NCBI GenBank assembly: GCA_021324455.1
Contig: JAJPJA010000118.1
Coordinates: 1 to 64,000 of the forward strand
Length of the DNA stretch: 64,000 nt
Direction of reading: 5' to 3'
Source of the DNA: Pseudomonadota bacterium
GTDB lineage: Bacteria; Desulfobacterota; Binatia; Binatales; Binataceae
This document shows, in pieces, positions 25,946-34,648 of the stretch. The first letter of the stretch is position 1; each line of letters begins with the position of its first letter. A program made the translations under genes and the position numbers. Under the pieces are notes generated by a model. That model was not told the DNA's origin. It made no database searches and worked only from the letters and a program-made list of their open reading frames with translations.

Positions 25946-26031
25946 ACGTAGGTTGCGGCTCATTGCAGCACATCTGCTGTCCAAAATCGCAGTCACGGTT
26001 GAAGCGTTTTGATCATAGCTGCGGCAAAACC

Positions 26032-26061
26032 TGTGGATAAGTCATAAATAGCTGTGGATAA
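26032..26061 (-). promoter_or_regulatory. Two perfect DnaA boxes 21 bases apart
   Basis: TGTGGATAA occurs at 26032-26040 and 26053-26061. Each is the exact complement of the consensus DnaA box TTATCCACA. Both have the same orientation and a spacing of two helical turns. They lie in a 155-base gene-free gap that is less GC-rich than its surroundings, just before the radical SAM gene. They could control that gene or mark a DnaA-binding locus. Confidence 0.6.
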
Positions 26062-26100
26062 CTTGTGGAGACGGCTTTGGCTCGGTAGGCTTGTAGCGAA

Positions 26101-27888
26101 ATGAAACCAGCGGTTATATCGATGTCGCAGCGCAAACGAGCCCAGGAGCGTTTGGCCCGCGAGCGCGTCCTGTTCCAACGCCATCCCGGCGGCGACGTCG
26201 CCGCATGCATCGTCTATCCCAACGTCTATCCGCTCGCGATGGCGAATCTGGGCTTCCAGGCCATCTACCGCATCTTCGACGCCGCGCCGGGCGTGGCCGC
26301 CGACCGCGCCTACCTGCCCGACGACGACGAACGCCAGCGAATGGAGACGCGCGGCGAGATGCTGCTGTCGTTCGAGCAGGGGCGTCCGCTGAGCGACTTC
26401 GATATCGTCGCGTTTTCGATTTCCTTCGAGACTGACTACCTCAACCTGCTCTCGATTCTGGCTTTGGCCGGAATTCCGCTCACGCGCCAGGAGCGGCGCG
26501 GCCAGAACTATCCACTGATTATCGCCGGCGGTTCCGCGATATTTCTCAACCCCGAGCCGATCGCCGACTTCGTCGACCTGTTTCTAATCGGCGAGGGCGA
26601 GGAGATGGTGCCCGAGTTTCTCGCCGCATGGCGCTCGGCGCGCAACAGCGGCTCGCCTGACCGGATGATGACCGAACTGGCGCGCGTCGAGGGCGCCTAC
26701 GTGCCCGAGTTCTACGCTCCCGCATACGACGTCGCCGGCAAACTGATTGAAGTCAAATATCGCGGCGAAGGTTCGGGGCGGGTCAAGCGGCGCCTGATCC
26801 AGAACCTCAACCGCTTCCAGACCAATTCGCTGATTCTCACCGACGAGTCGGTGTTCGGCGACATGTACCTGGTCGAGGCCAGCCGGGGATGCCAATGGGG
26901 ATGCCGTTTTTGCGCCGCCGGCTTCATGTACCGCCCGATTCGCTATCGCGACCCCTCCGAGATAACCGCACAGGCGCTCAAAGGGCTGGAGCAGCGCAAG
27001 GTGATAGGCCTGGTCGGGGCCGAGATGGCCAGTGTCCCGGGCGTCGCCGCGGTCGCCGCCGCGGTGGCTGACGCCGGCGGACGCCTGTCGCCCTCTTCGC
27101 TCAAAGCCGATTGCATTTCGCCGGAGCTGGCCGCTGCCCTGGCCCGCGGCGGCAATCGCAGCGTGACCATCGCGCCCGAGGCGGGCAGCGAGCGGATGCG
27201 CAAGGTTATCAACAAGAACCTGACTGAAGCCGACATCCTGCGCGCGGCCTCGATGATGATCGGCGAGGGAGTGGAAAACCTCAAGCTTTACTCGATGGTC
27301 GGATTGCCCGAGGAGCACGACGCCGACGTCGAGGCGCTGGCGCTGCTTACCGCCAGAATTCTGGACCGCGCCCGCGCCAGCAAAAGCCGCATCGGACGCG
27401 TTACCGTGTCGCTCAATCCGTTCGTGCCCAAGCCCTGGACACCGTTCCAATGGGATCCGATGGAGGACGCCAAGGTCATCAAGCATAAGGTCGGATTGCT
27501 GCGTTCGATGCTGGCGGCGCTGGGCAAGGTCCAACTCGACGCCGAATCGCCGCGCGAAGCCTACTTTCAGACTTTGGTCTCGCGCGGCGACCGGCGCGTC
27601 GGCGGTATCCTTCTGCGCCTGCATCGCGAGCGCCGCCGCGAACCCGGCGAAATCTGGCAGACGCTGAGAGAAATCCAGCGCGAGGCGGTGCGCGCCAAAC
27701 CGGGACCGCTGCCCAATCCCGACTTCTTTGTTTATCGCGCCTACGGCCACAACGAACTGCTGCCGTGGGACTTCATCGATCACAGCGTCGATAAATGGTT
27801 TTTGCTCTCCGAGCGCAAGAAGGCGCATTACGAGCATCAGACCAAACCGTGCGATGTAACCCGATGCAAAGTCTGCGGCGCCTGCTGA
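26101..27888 (+). CDS. B12-binding/radical SAM family protein (TIGR03960-like)
   Basis: A 595-residue protein. The N-terminal part (about 1-240) is a B12-binding-like fold (ACIVYPNVYPLAMANLGFQAIYRIF...). The radical SAM core begins at SRGCQWGCRFCAAGFMYRPI, holding the CxxxCxxC cluster ligands near residue 265, and continues with TIAPEAGSERMRKVINK and MVGLPEE. The tail ends with a Cys-rich CDVTRCKVCGAC, probably a zinc or auxiliary cluster site. The family is widespread and its reaction is unknown; it is often encoded near a TIGR03936 domain that is absent here. ATG at 26101 is used; ATG at 26122 (MSQRKRAQ) is possible. No strong ribosome site favours either. Confidence 0.85.
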   Translation: MKPAVISMSQRKRAQERLARERVLFQRHPGGDVAACIVYPNVYPLAMANLGFQAIYRIFDAAPGVAADRAYLPDDDERQRMETRGEMLLSFEQGRPLSDFDIVAFSISFETDYLNLLSILALAGIPLTRQERRGQNYPLIIAGGSAIFLNPEPIADFVDLFLIGEGEEMVPEFLAAWRSARNSGSPDRMMTELARVEGAYVPEFYAPAYDVAGKLIEVKYRGEGSGRVKRRLIQNLNRFQTNSLILTDESVFGDMYLVEASRGCQWGCRFCAAGFMYRPIRYRDPSEITAQALKGLEQRKVIGLVGAEMASVPGVAAVAAAVADAGGRLSPSSLKADCISPELAAALARGGNRSVTIAPEAGSERMRKVINKNLTEADILRAASMMIGEGVENLKLYSMVGLPEEHDADVEALALLTARILDRARASKSRIGRVTVSLNPFVPKPWTPFQWDPMEDAKVIKHKVGLLRSMLAALGKVQLDAESPREAYFQTLVSRGDRRVGGILLRLHRERRREPGEIWQTLREIQREAVRAKPGPLPNPDFFVYRAYGHNELLPWDFIDHSVDKWFLLSERKKAHYEHQTKPCDVTRCKVCGAC

Positions 27889-28032
27889 ATCGCGGCGCTT
27901 TCTTCTGACCGGGTCCTCCGCCCAACTCGCAGGCCCGGCCTGAGCCCCCCTCTCCGCTTGGCACGGATGCGCAAACCGTTCTAAGCTGCGCCCGCGCCGC
28001 CGCGCAATCGTACGCGGCTGAAAGGAACGGCG

Positions 28033-28668
28033 ATGGCTTTAAAAGTGGTCGGCGCCGGGTTCGGACGAACCGGCACGCTCTCGCTTAAGAACGCCCTGGA
28101 GACGCTCGGCTTCGGACCCTGCTATCACATGTTCGAAGTGGTCGAGCGGCCCGACCATATCGCGATGTGGCATCGGCTGGCGTTCGGCGGTTCGATCGAT
28201 TGGGACCTGCTGTTGAGGGATTTCCAATCCGGCGTGGATTGGCCGGTGGCGCGCTACTGGCGCGAATTGTCCGAGTACTATCCTGACTCTAAAGTGATTC
28301 TCTCCCTGCGCGACCCGCAAGCCTGGTACCGCAGCGTCAACGACACCATCTACAAGGCCATGAGCATCAAACTGCCGGCCAACGCGTCCGATTCGCGCCG
28401 GCTGCAACTGGAGATGGCGCGCAAGATCGTGGTTGAGGACACTTTCAACGGACGTTTCGAGGACCAGGCTTACGCGATTGAGGTTTACAACCGTCACAAC
28501 GCGCAAGTGCGCCGCGCCATCGCGCCCGGCCGCCTGCTGGTGTTCGACGCCAAGGACGGATGGGAGCCGCTGTGCCGTTTCCTTGGCGTCGCCGTTCCCG
28601 CCCAGCCCTTTCCGCATCTGAATGACACCGCCGCGATCCAGCAGATGATGCGACAGATGCGCTCATGA
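28033..28668 (+). CDS. Sulfotransferase family protein
   Basis: 211 residues, typical of the short Sulfotransfer_4 (P-loop) family. The N-terminal VVGAGFGRTGTLSLKNALETL binds the 5' phosphosulfate of PAPS. VILSLRDPQAWYRSVNDTIYKA is the 3'-phosphate site, and a late LLVFDAKDGWEPLCRFLGV matches the family's closing block. Such enzymes move sulfate from PAPS to an alcohol or amine on a small molecule. AAAGGAAC precedes the ATG by about nine bases. It is 33 bases upstream of a zinc alcohol dehydrogenase on the same strand, so both may act on the same alcohol substrate. Confidence 0.85.
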   Translation: MALKVVGAGFGRTGTLSLKNALETLGFGPCYHMFEVVERPDHIAMWHRLAFGGSIDWDLLLRDFQSGVDWPVARYWRELSEYYPDSKVILSLRDPQAWYRSVNDTIYKAMSIKLPANASDSRRLQLEMARKIVVEDTFNGRFEDQAYAIEVYNRHNAQVRRAIAPGRLLVFDAKDGWEPLCRFLGVAVPAQPFPHLNDTAAIQQMMRQMRS

Positions 28669-28701
28669 GACGGCGCATACAGCCATAGCGAGGTCATTGC
28701 G

Positions 28702-29787
28702 ATGAAGGCAGCCGTTTTCCGCAAGGTCGGCGATCCGCTGGCGATCGAAGAGGTCGAAGTGGACGCGCCCGCACCCAACGAAGTCCGCATCCGCACCGCC
28801 GCCTGCGGCGTATGCCACAGCGATCTGCATATCGTGCAGGGCGTGCTGCCGTGGCCGCCGGGCGCGGTGATGGGGCATGAAGCGGCGGGCACGGTTAGCG
28901 CGGTGGGCAGCGCGGTCACTTACGTCAAGCCGGGCGATCGCGTGGTCGCCTGCCCTTCTCCGTTCTGCGGCAAATGCCACAAGTGCCTGACCGGCAATCC
29001 GCATCTGTGCGCCGGCCGCGGCGGGCTGCGGCGCCGCCGCAACGACCGACCGCGCCTGTCGGGCCGGGGCGGTGCGATGACCCAATTCGCCGATATCGGC
29101 GGCTACGCCGAGGAACTGCTGCTGCACGAAAACGCGGTGGTCAAGATCCCCGACGCAATGCCGCTGGATCGGGCCGCGCTTATCGGATGCGGCGTTACTA
29201 CCGGGATGGGGGCGGTACTCAACACCGCCAAAGTGCATACCGGATCCAGCGTGGCCGTGTTCGGCGCCGGCGGGGTCGGTCTGGCCGCGATTCAGGCCGC
29301 GCGGCTGGCCGGCGCCGGCAAGATTATCGCGGTGGATTTGCTCGAGAACAAACTGGCGGCCGCCCGCCGCATGGGCGCCACTCACACCGTCGACGCCGGC
29401 GCGTGCGATCCGGTCGCCGAAATCCAGCGCATCACCGGCGGCGGTGCGGATTACGCCTTCGAAGTGATCGGTATCGCCCGGGTGGTGGAGCAGGCGCTGG
29501 CCTGCGTGGGTCCGGGCGGCACCGCGGTCAGCGTCGGCGTCGTGCCGCCCACCGATCCGATCAAGGTGCAGTGGAACGATCTGTTCCAGGAGAAAAAGCT
29601 GACCGGCAGCCAGATGGGGTCCAACCGCTTTCGTATCGACATTCCCGCCTATGTCGATTTCTACCTGCAGGGACGGCTCAACCTCGACGACATGGTCACG
29701 CGGCGCGTGCGTCTGGACCAGATCAACGAGGCCTTCCGCGCCCTGACTTCCGGCGAGGTCCTGCGTTCGGTGGTGGTATTCGAGTAA
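28702..29787 (+). CDS. Zinc-binding alcohol dehydrogenase (MDR superfamily)
   Basis: A 361-residue medium-chain dehydrogenase. The catalytic zinc site is CGVCHSDLH (about residue 35) with GHEAAG, and the structural zinc site is CGKCHKCLTGNPHLC. The Rossmann fold has VFGAGGVGLAAIQAARLAGAGKIIAVDLL with an acidic residue preferring NAD. A loop SLRRRRNDRPRLSGRG-like region (GLRRRRNDRPRLSGRGG) is basic and resembles long-substrate members. It probably oxidises a primary or secondary alcohol, possibly a CoA- or lipid-linked one. It follows the sulfotransferase and ends six bases before the convergent carbonic anhydrase. Confidence 0.88.
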   Translation: MKAAVFRKVGDPLAIEEVEVDAPAPNEVRIRTAACGVCHSDLHIVQGVLPWPPGAVMGHEAAGTVSAVGSAVTYVKPGDRVVACPSPFCGKCHKCLTGNPHLCAGRGGLRRRRNDRPRLSGRGGAMTQFADIGGYAEELLLHENAVVKIPDAMPLDRAALIGCGVTTGMGAVLNTAKVHTGSSVAVFGAGGVGLAAIQAARLAGAGKIIAVDLLENKLAAARRMGATHTVDAGACDPVAEIQRITGGGADYAFEVIGIARVVEQALACVGPGGTAVSVGVVPPTDPIKVQWNDLFQEKKLTGSQMGSNRFRIDIPAYVDFYLQGRLNLDDMVTRRVRLDQINEAFRALTSGEVLRSVVVFE

Positions 29788-29792
29788 GCGGT

Positions 29793-30599
29793 TCAGGGCT
29801 TCGCGCCGTAGAGCACGAACCGGCGGTTAAGCTTCTGCACCGGCCGCGCGCTGTTTTCGATACCGCAGGCAAACGCCGCGATCTGTTCGGATGACATCTG
29901 GATCGGATGTTCCATGACATTGAACAGCACTGGCTGATCGCATCCGGGCGTTGTCAGCGAGCCGTTGAAGCGAAAAAAGCTGCGCCGGGCGGGCAGCAGC
30001 GAACTGGCCTTGATTATAACCGGCTCCGCCGCCAGCCTCGGATTGCCGGGCAGGCTCAGGATGCCCTTGTCCGCACGGCCCTTTTCTATGAATACGCCCA
30101 CCACCGCCAGAACGCCGGCTGCCGACCGATGCACCAAGTGGAGCTCGAGCGGATACGTATGGCCGTTGAGTATCGTTTCGGCCGGCTGATGGTAGTGAAT
30201 CTGGATCAGGTCATAGCGGGTGCCGTCGATCACGATGTAATTGCCGCCGCCGTGATCGGCACCCAATGCATCGCTATGGTCGACGAAATGGATGTCCTGG
30301 CTGTAATGGAAATCGATTCCGATTTGCGCCGCAATCGCGCCGCGCGGTGAAATCGCGATCGGCGCCTGCCGCTCGCCTTCATCGCACATGGCCCATTTTC
30401 CCTTGGGCGCCAGGCTCGCCCAATGCTCGGGGCCGCGCGCGCCCGAATAAGCGAAATCGATCAGGGTCCCGTCGACTGTCTTGCCGAACGAAAAGCGATA
30501 GCCCGCGTCGCAGGTGAATGCGCACACCTGAGCGGCATTGGCCAGCATCAGGAACGAGATCGCCGCGATTGGTTTAAATACCGCTGATTTCAGCATCGC
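29793..30599 (-). CDS. Alpha-type carbonic anhydrase (periplasmic)
   Basis: With ATG at 30599 the product has 268 residues. A signal peptide is present (PIAAISFLMLANAAQVCAF). The mature protein has the alpha-class landmarks SGARGPEHWASL, RQAPIAI, and the three zinc histidines in IQIHYHQPAE and ELHLVHRS; a late NGSLTTPGCDQPV matches the conserved substrate-pocket strand. It interconverts CO2 and bicarbonate in the periplasm, which would support the formate dehydrogenase and other CO2-linked enzymes. The frame is open 23 codons further upstream, but the signal peptide fits best at 30599. Confidence 0.88.
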   Translation of the reverse strand, partial: AMLKSAVFKPIAAISFLMLANAAQVCAFTCDAGYRFSFGKTVDGTLIDFAYSGARGPEHWASLAPKGKWAMCDEGERQAPIAISPRGAIAAQIGIDFHYSQDIHFVDHSDALGADHGGGNYIVIDGTRYDLIQIHYHQPAETILNGHTYPLELHLVHRSAAGVLAVVGVFIEKGRADKGILSLPGNPRLAAEPVIIKASSLLPARRSFFRFNGSLTTPGCDQPVLFNVMEHPIQMSSEQIAAFACGIENSARPVQKLNRRFVLYGAKP

Positions 30600-30795
30600 G
30601 GCATTTTCGGGTCTTTCGCGCCGCAAATTCAAGAGGCGTGGGTTTCGTTCCATTGAGCTGTCTATCACCTGGGCTGGAACAAACTCGTCAAATTAGCTCA
30701 TATCAAGCCAACTATTGGTTCTGTGGCCTAATTCCGATTGACTTCGTGCCCTCCTTAATCCAGGATTGATCCGCTTTGGGTAAGAAAAGGAGGTT

Positions 30796-31884
30796 ATGGT
30801 GAAGTCTAATCGCTTTGGTTTAATCGCTGTGGCCACCGTCCTGTCCCTGGCCCTGGCTGGCGGCGTGGCCGCGGCACAAATGGTCACACAATTCCAAACC
30901 GTCAACGCGCAGGTGACTCAGGCTGACGCCGTTGCGGCCTCGCACGTCTCCAACATCAGAATTCACGTGCAGTTGCGGCAGGAGGCGCTCAAGGGAGGAA
31001 ATCCAGCGGCCTGGAGCCTGGCCCCGGGGACTTTGGACCGGCTGCTGGGCAACTCGCCGCCCCAATCCAGTCCCGCGATCGTAACCGCACCCGACACCCC
31101 CACCATCTCTTTCTTCCCCGGCCGCGTGACCAAGGGCCCGGGCACGGTGGTGGTCAGTGCACAGTCGCATTCGGTGTTCCTCAACTGTGCGGGCGATTTA
31201 TGCTGGGGCAATCCCAACCCCAATACGTTTCTCACCAATCTGGGGCTGAGCACCTTTGTCCATGTGCTGGATCAGTACGCCGGTTCAACGGCGAACGGCC
31301 GCTATACGGTGGGAACCGCGGTCAATGCGACCTTCCCGATATATGCGCCCGCCAATACGCTCAGCCAGAACGATATTCTTCAGATCGTCCACGCGTCAGC
31401 GGTAGCCACCGGCAAACTGGTCGGCTACGGGCATATCTATCACGTCTTCCTGCCCAAGGGGGTGGACACCTGCTTCGACCCTTCGCTGGGCGGCGGGTGT
31501 TATTCGCCCGATAATTTCTCCACCTTTGTATTTTGCGCATACCATGAGTCGGTTCAGTTCTCCGATATCGGCCATGTGCTCTATACCGTTGAGCCCTTCC
31601 AGTGGCCGATATCCTCGACCAACCCCGGCTGCTCTTTACCCCCCGGCACTCCGAACGGCCAGGTGATCGATTCGACCGCCAACGCGCTGTCGCACGAATT
31701 CTTCGAGACCGTATCCGATCCCGACCCGCCCAACGGCTTTACCGTGCCGCTGGGACCGATGAGCGGATTCGAGATCGGCGACGTATGCCACGGGCCATTC
31801 GCCAATCTGTCGCTCAACGGACACAGCTACGCGATTCAGTTGGAAGACTCCAACACTTATGAAGCCTGCGTAAACAGCAATTAG
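30796..31884 (+). CDS. Secreted protein with SHEFFET motif, putative peptidase-like
   Basis: 362 residues with a clean signal peptide (LIAVATVLSLALAGGVAAAQ). The mature protein is Ser/Gly/Asn-rich with six or so cysteines, likely exported and disulfide-bonded. The segment ANALSHEFFETVSDPDPPNGF resembles the LSHEL.E..TDP block of bacterial secreted proteins related to plant EXORDIUM and of some metallopeptidase-like folds, where His and Glu could bind zinc. Activity is unproven. A strong AAGGAGG precedes the ATG, and a hairpin plus T-rich terminator (31900-31940) follows. It is probably a single-gene unit. Confidence 0.65.
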   Translation: MVKSNRFGLIAVATVLSLALAGGVAAAQMVTQFQTVNAQVTQADAVAASHVSNIRIHVQLRQEALKGGNPAAWSLAPGTLDRLLGNSPPQSSPAIVTAPDTPTISFFPGRVTKGPGTVVVSAQSHSVFLNCAGDLCWGNPNPNTFLTNLGLSTFVHVLDQYAGSTANGRYTVGTAVNATFPIYAPANTLSQNDILQIVHASAVATGKLVGYGHIYHVFLPKGVDTCFDPSLGGGCYSPDNFSTFVFCAYHESVQFSDIGHVLYTVEPFQWPISSTNPGCSLPPGTPNGQVIDSTANALSHEFFETVSDPDPPNGFTVPLGPMSGFEIGDVCHGPFANLSLNGHSYAIQLEDSNTYEACVNSN

Positions 31885-31899
31885 ACCGGCGTCGCAACC

Positions 31900-31940
31900 G
31901 AGGCCGTCCGCGGGCGCGGACGGCCTCCACGAGCTTTTAC
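31900..31940 (+). terminator. Rho-independent-type terminator
   Basis: Perfect 13-base inverted repeat at 31900-31912 and 31915-31927 (the two centre bases are GG, so the real loop is larger), followed by CACGAGCTTTTACTT. It lies 16 bases after the stop of the secreted-protein gene. Confidence 0.7.
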
Positions 31941-32142
31941 TTATCCTCAGCCGGCGGCGATTCAACCGCTGCCCTTTTCTACCGCGGCGACGCTTGCCCG
32001 CCTGCTGCTTTCGCTTCACGGGCGGCGGCCGGGACTGTTCATCCCCGCGTCAAAATGCGCTAAGAAATAACCAAGTCGAACCGCTGCCGGCGCTCTCTGT
32101 GAGGGCCGGCGGACGGAAATCACAACTTCGGGAAGGTGTAAT

Positions 32143-32937
32143 TTGGCGGACAAAGGCCAACCCTGGCATCAGGAAACGATCACCGTTGACGGTACCGAAC
32201 TGGCCGTCATCAAGGGCGGTTCCGGCCGCCCCTTGCTGGTTCTGCACGAGGAGATGGGGCATCCGGGATGGCTCCGATGGCATTCCGAGATGGCGCGCGA
32301 TCATTCGTTGATCATCCCGCTGCATCCGGGTTTCGGCATCACGCCGCGCGCCGACTGGATCTGGAACGTGCGCGACCTGGCCGGCTTCTATGCGCGTTTG
32401 GTGCGCGAACAGAAACTGCATCCGGTCGACGTCATCGGGTTTTCGCTTGGCGGCTGGATCGCGGCCGAGATGGCGGCCAATAACCAGGATCAATTCCGCA
32501 AAATGGTCCTGGTCGGCGCCGCCGGCGTGCGTCCGTCCCAGGGCGAGATCCTCGATATCTTCCAGCTTATGGCGCCGGCGCAACTCGCGGCCAGTGTGCT
32601 CGACCCGGAAAATACCCCCGAATTCGAACAGCTCTATGGCGGTATCGGACCGGCGGCGTTCGAGTTGTGGGAGGACGCGCGCGCCGAAACCGCCCGCCTG
32701 GCCTGGTCACCCTATATGCATAATCCCAGCCTGCCCCGCCTGCTCGGCGTTATCGACCAGCTGCCCACGCTTTTGATCTGGGGACGCGAGGATCGGGTGG
32801 TGCCGCTGAGCGCGGGCGAAGCCTACAAAAAGGCGATTGCGGGGTCGAAGCTGGTGGTGTTGGACAAATGCGGCCATCGGCCCGAAATCGAGCAGAACGC
32901 GGCGTTTGTCCGCGAAGTTAAATCATTTTTGAGCTGA
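32143..32937 (+). CDS. Alpha/beta hydrolase fold protein
   Basis: 264 residues. The nucleophile elbow is GFSLGGW (Ser about residue 103), the acid is in GREDRVVPLSAGEA, and the His is in CGHRPEIEQ near the C-terminus, giving a full catalytic triad. The oxyanion region is HPGFGITPRADW. It is similar to meta-cleavage-product hydrolases and general esterases. The start is TTG; GGGAAGG seven bases before it supports this codon. It is 20 bases ahead of an LLM oxidoreductase on the same strand, a combination typical of pathways that oxygenate and then hydrolyse a compound. Confidence 0.85.
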   Translation: MADKGQPWHQETITVDGTELAVIKGGSGRPLLVLHEEMGHPGWLRWHSEMARDHSLIIPLHPGFGITPRADWIWNVRDLAGFYARLVREQKLHPVDVIGFSLGGWIAAEMAANNQDQFRKMVLVGAAGVRPSQGEILDIFQLMAPAQLAASVLDPENTPEFEQLYGGIGPAAFELWEDARAETARLAWSPYMHNPSLPRLLGVIDQLPTLLIWGREDRVVPLSAGEAYKKAIAGSKLVVLDKCGHRPEIEQNAAFVREVKSFLS

Positions 32938-32957
32938 GCTTCAGGGGAGGAATCGCT

Positions 32958-34352
32958 GTGCATCTAGCTTATTTCACCGAGCGCCCGTATCGCTACGCGC
33001 CCCAGGACCGGGTTATCGAGAAGGGCTTCTTCGGAACCCCCAATTCCTTTTTCGATCCGGCCAAGGGCCACGAACTCTATCATGAGTATCTCGACGAGAA
33101 GATTTTGTGCGAGGAGCTGGGTTTTGACGGCGTCGCCCTCAATGAGCATCACGACACGCCCTTTACGATGGGCTCGGTGATGGACGTCGAGGCGTCGATC
33201 CTGGCGCGCATCACCAAGAAGGTTAAGATCATTCTGATTGGCAATCCGCTGCCGCTGGGCAATCCGCTGCGGCTGGCCGAAGAACTGGCCATGATCGACG
33301 TCATCTCAGGCGGCCGTCTGGTTGCCGGATGGGTCCGCGGAGCGGGCAGCGAGCAATTCGCACACAACGCCAATCCCGCATACAACCGCGAGTACTTCAA
33401 CGAGGCTCACGACTTTATCGTCCGGGCATGGACCGAGCCCGGACCGTGGCGCTACGAGGGCCGGCATTTCCATTATCGCTTCGTCGATCCGTGGCCGGTA
33501 CCGATGCAGAAGCCGCATCCGCCGATGTGGATCCCCGGCTTGCTCAGCCCCGAAACCGCTCTGTGGTGCGCCGAAAAGCGCTATCCCTATATCGCTCTGG
33601 CCACCTTTCTGGAGCCGACCGTGGAGCTGTGGAATTTCTATCGCGACCGCGCCGCCGAACTTGGTTACCAGGTCGGTTCGGAGAACTTCGGCTATATGCA
33701 GAAGGTGTACGTCGCCGAGACCGAGGAAAAGGCGCGGGAGATCGCGAAGTTCGATATGTTCGGCGGTGCGGGCAGCGGCTACAGTCTGTTCGCGCAGCCG
33801 GCATACAACTTCCCGCCGGGATATAACTCCAAGCTGGCGACACGCCGTATCGCGACACAATTCTCCGATCCCAACAAGAAACGCAGCAGCTCGCCGTTCC
33901 AGGCCTCGCAGTCCAGCTCCGCCCGCGCCGACGTGTCCAGCTCCCAGGTGGACCATCGCTCCCGCATCTGGCAGGAAGCCAAGGTTGACGTCGAAACCAC
34001 GCGCAAGGCGATTTTCGACCAGGTGCCTGAAGTGCTCAATACCTTCGGCATCATCTGCGGCACGCCCAAGACCGTGATTCCGAAGCTGCGCGTCGTGCTG
34101 GAAACGCTGCGGCCAGGTATTTTCATCCTGTGGCAGAACGACGGCCCAATCACGCGCAAGGATCGCGAGAACAACCTCAAGCTGCTGGCCTCCGAGGTGA
34201 TGCCGGCGGTGCGCGAAATGGGCAAGGAGCTCGACCTCAAGTCGCCCTATGAGGTCAAGCCGGGCTCGCGCCCACTGGCTCATGCGGGCAAGCCGGAATC
34301 GGTCGGCTCGCTGGAGCCGTGGAAAGCCTGGATCCAGGCTCATCCCTATTAG
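32958..34352 (+). CDS. LLM class flavin-dependent oxidoreductase, long form
   Basis: 464 residues, longer than the usual 340-390. It has the luciferase-fold blocks LGFDGVALNEHHDTPFTMGS, AEELAMIDVISGGRLVAGWVRGAG and PGIFILWQNDGPITRKDRENNLKLLASEVMP. A Ser- and Lys-rich segment at about residues 308-340 (KKRSSSPFQASQSSSARAD...) looks like a low-complexity insertion in an otherwise conserved region. GTG start with GGGGAGG upstream. It shares a probable transcript with the alpha/beta hydrolase before it, and a GC-rich hairpin follows its stop. Substrate is unknown; cofactor may be FMNH2 or F420. Confidence 0.85.
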   Translation: MHLAYFTERPYRYAPQDRVIEKGFFGTPNSFFDPAKGHELYHEYLDEKILCEELGFDGVALNEHHDTPFTMGSVMDVEASILARITKKVKIILIGNPLPLGNPLRLAEELAMIDVISGGRLVAGWVRGAGSEQFAHNANPAYNREYFNEAHDFIVRAWTEPGPWRYEGRHFHYRFVDPWPVPMQKPHPPMWIPGLLSPETALWCAEKRYPYIALATFLEPTVELWNFYRDRAAELGYQVGSENFGYMQKVYVAETEEKAREIAKFDMFGGAGSGYSLFAQPAYNFPPGYNSKLATRRIATQFSDPNKKRSSSPFQASQSSSARADVSSSQVDHRSRIWQEAKVDVETTRKAIFDQVPEVLNTFGIICGTPKTVIPKLRVVLETLRPGIFILWQNDGPITRKDRENNLKLLASEVMPAVREMGKELDLKSPYEVKPGSRPLAHAGKPESVGSLEPWKAWIQAHPY

Positions 34353-34369
34353 AATCCGAACCGCGACAC

Positions 34370-34396
34370 ATGGGGGGCCCCCCGACGGCCCCCCAT
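34370..34396 (+). terminator. GC-rich hairpin after LLM gene
   Basis: A perfect 10-base inverted repeat (ATGGGGGGCC at 34370-34379, and its complement at 34387-34396) with a 7-base loop, 18 bases after the LLM stop. No T-tract follows, so it may be a transcript 3'-end stabiliser rather than a full terminator. Confidence 0.5.
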
Positions 34397-34648
34397 TCCG
34401 CACCCCCGCTGGCCGTCCACGCCCGAGCCTGCCACAGCCTGGGGCGTTTTGCGGGTCTTTTATTTCACCCGACACCTCCGGCTTGATTCGGCGCGGAGGT
34501 TAACTAAGCATGGGCTCACCTGCGCGGGTCGGCTGTTGGGTTGGGCGGCGGGCTGATATTGTTTTCACGGATCGCGAGACAAGCTGATTAAATCGACCGC
34601 CGGAATGTTCCGGCACTTCACTGATATCGAAGGATCGCATCAAAGCCC

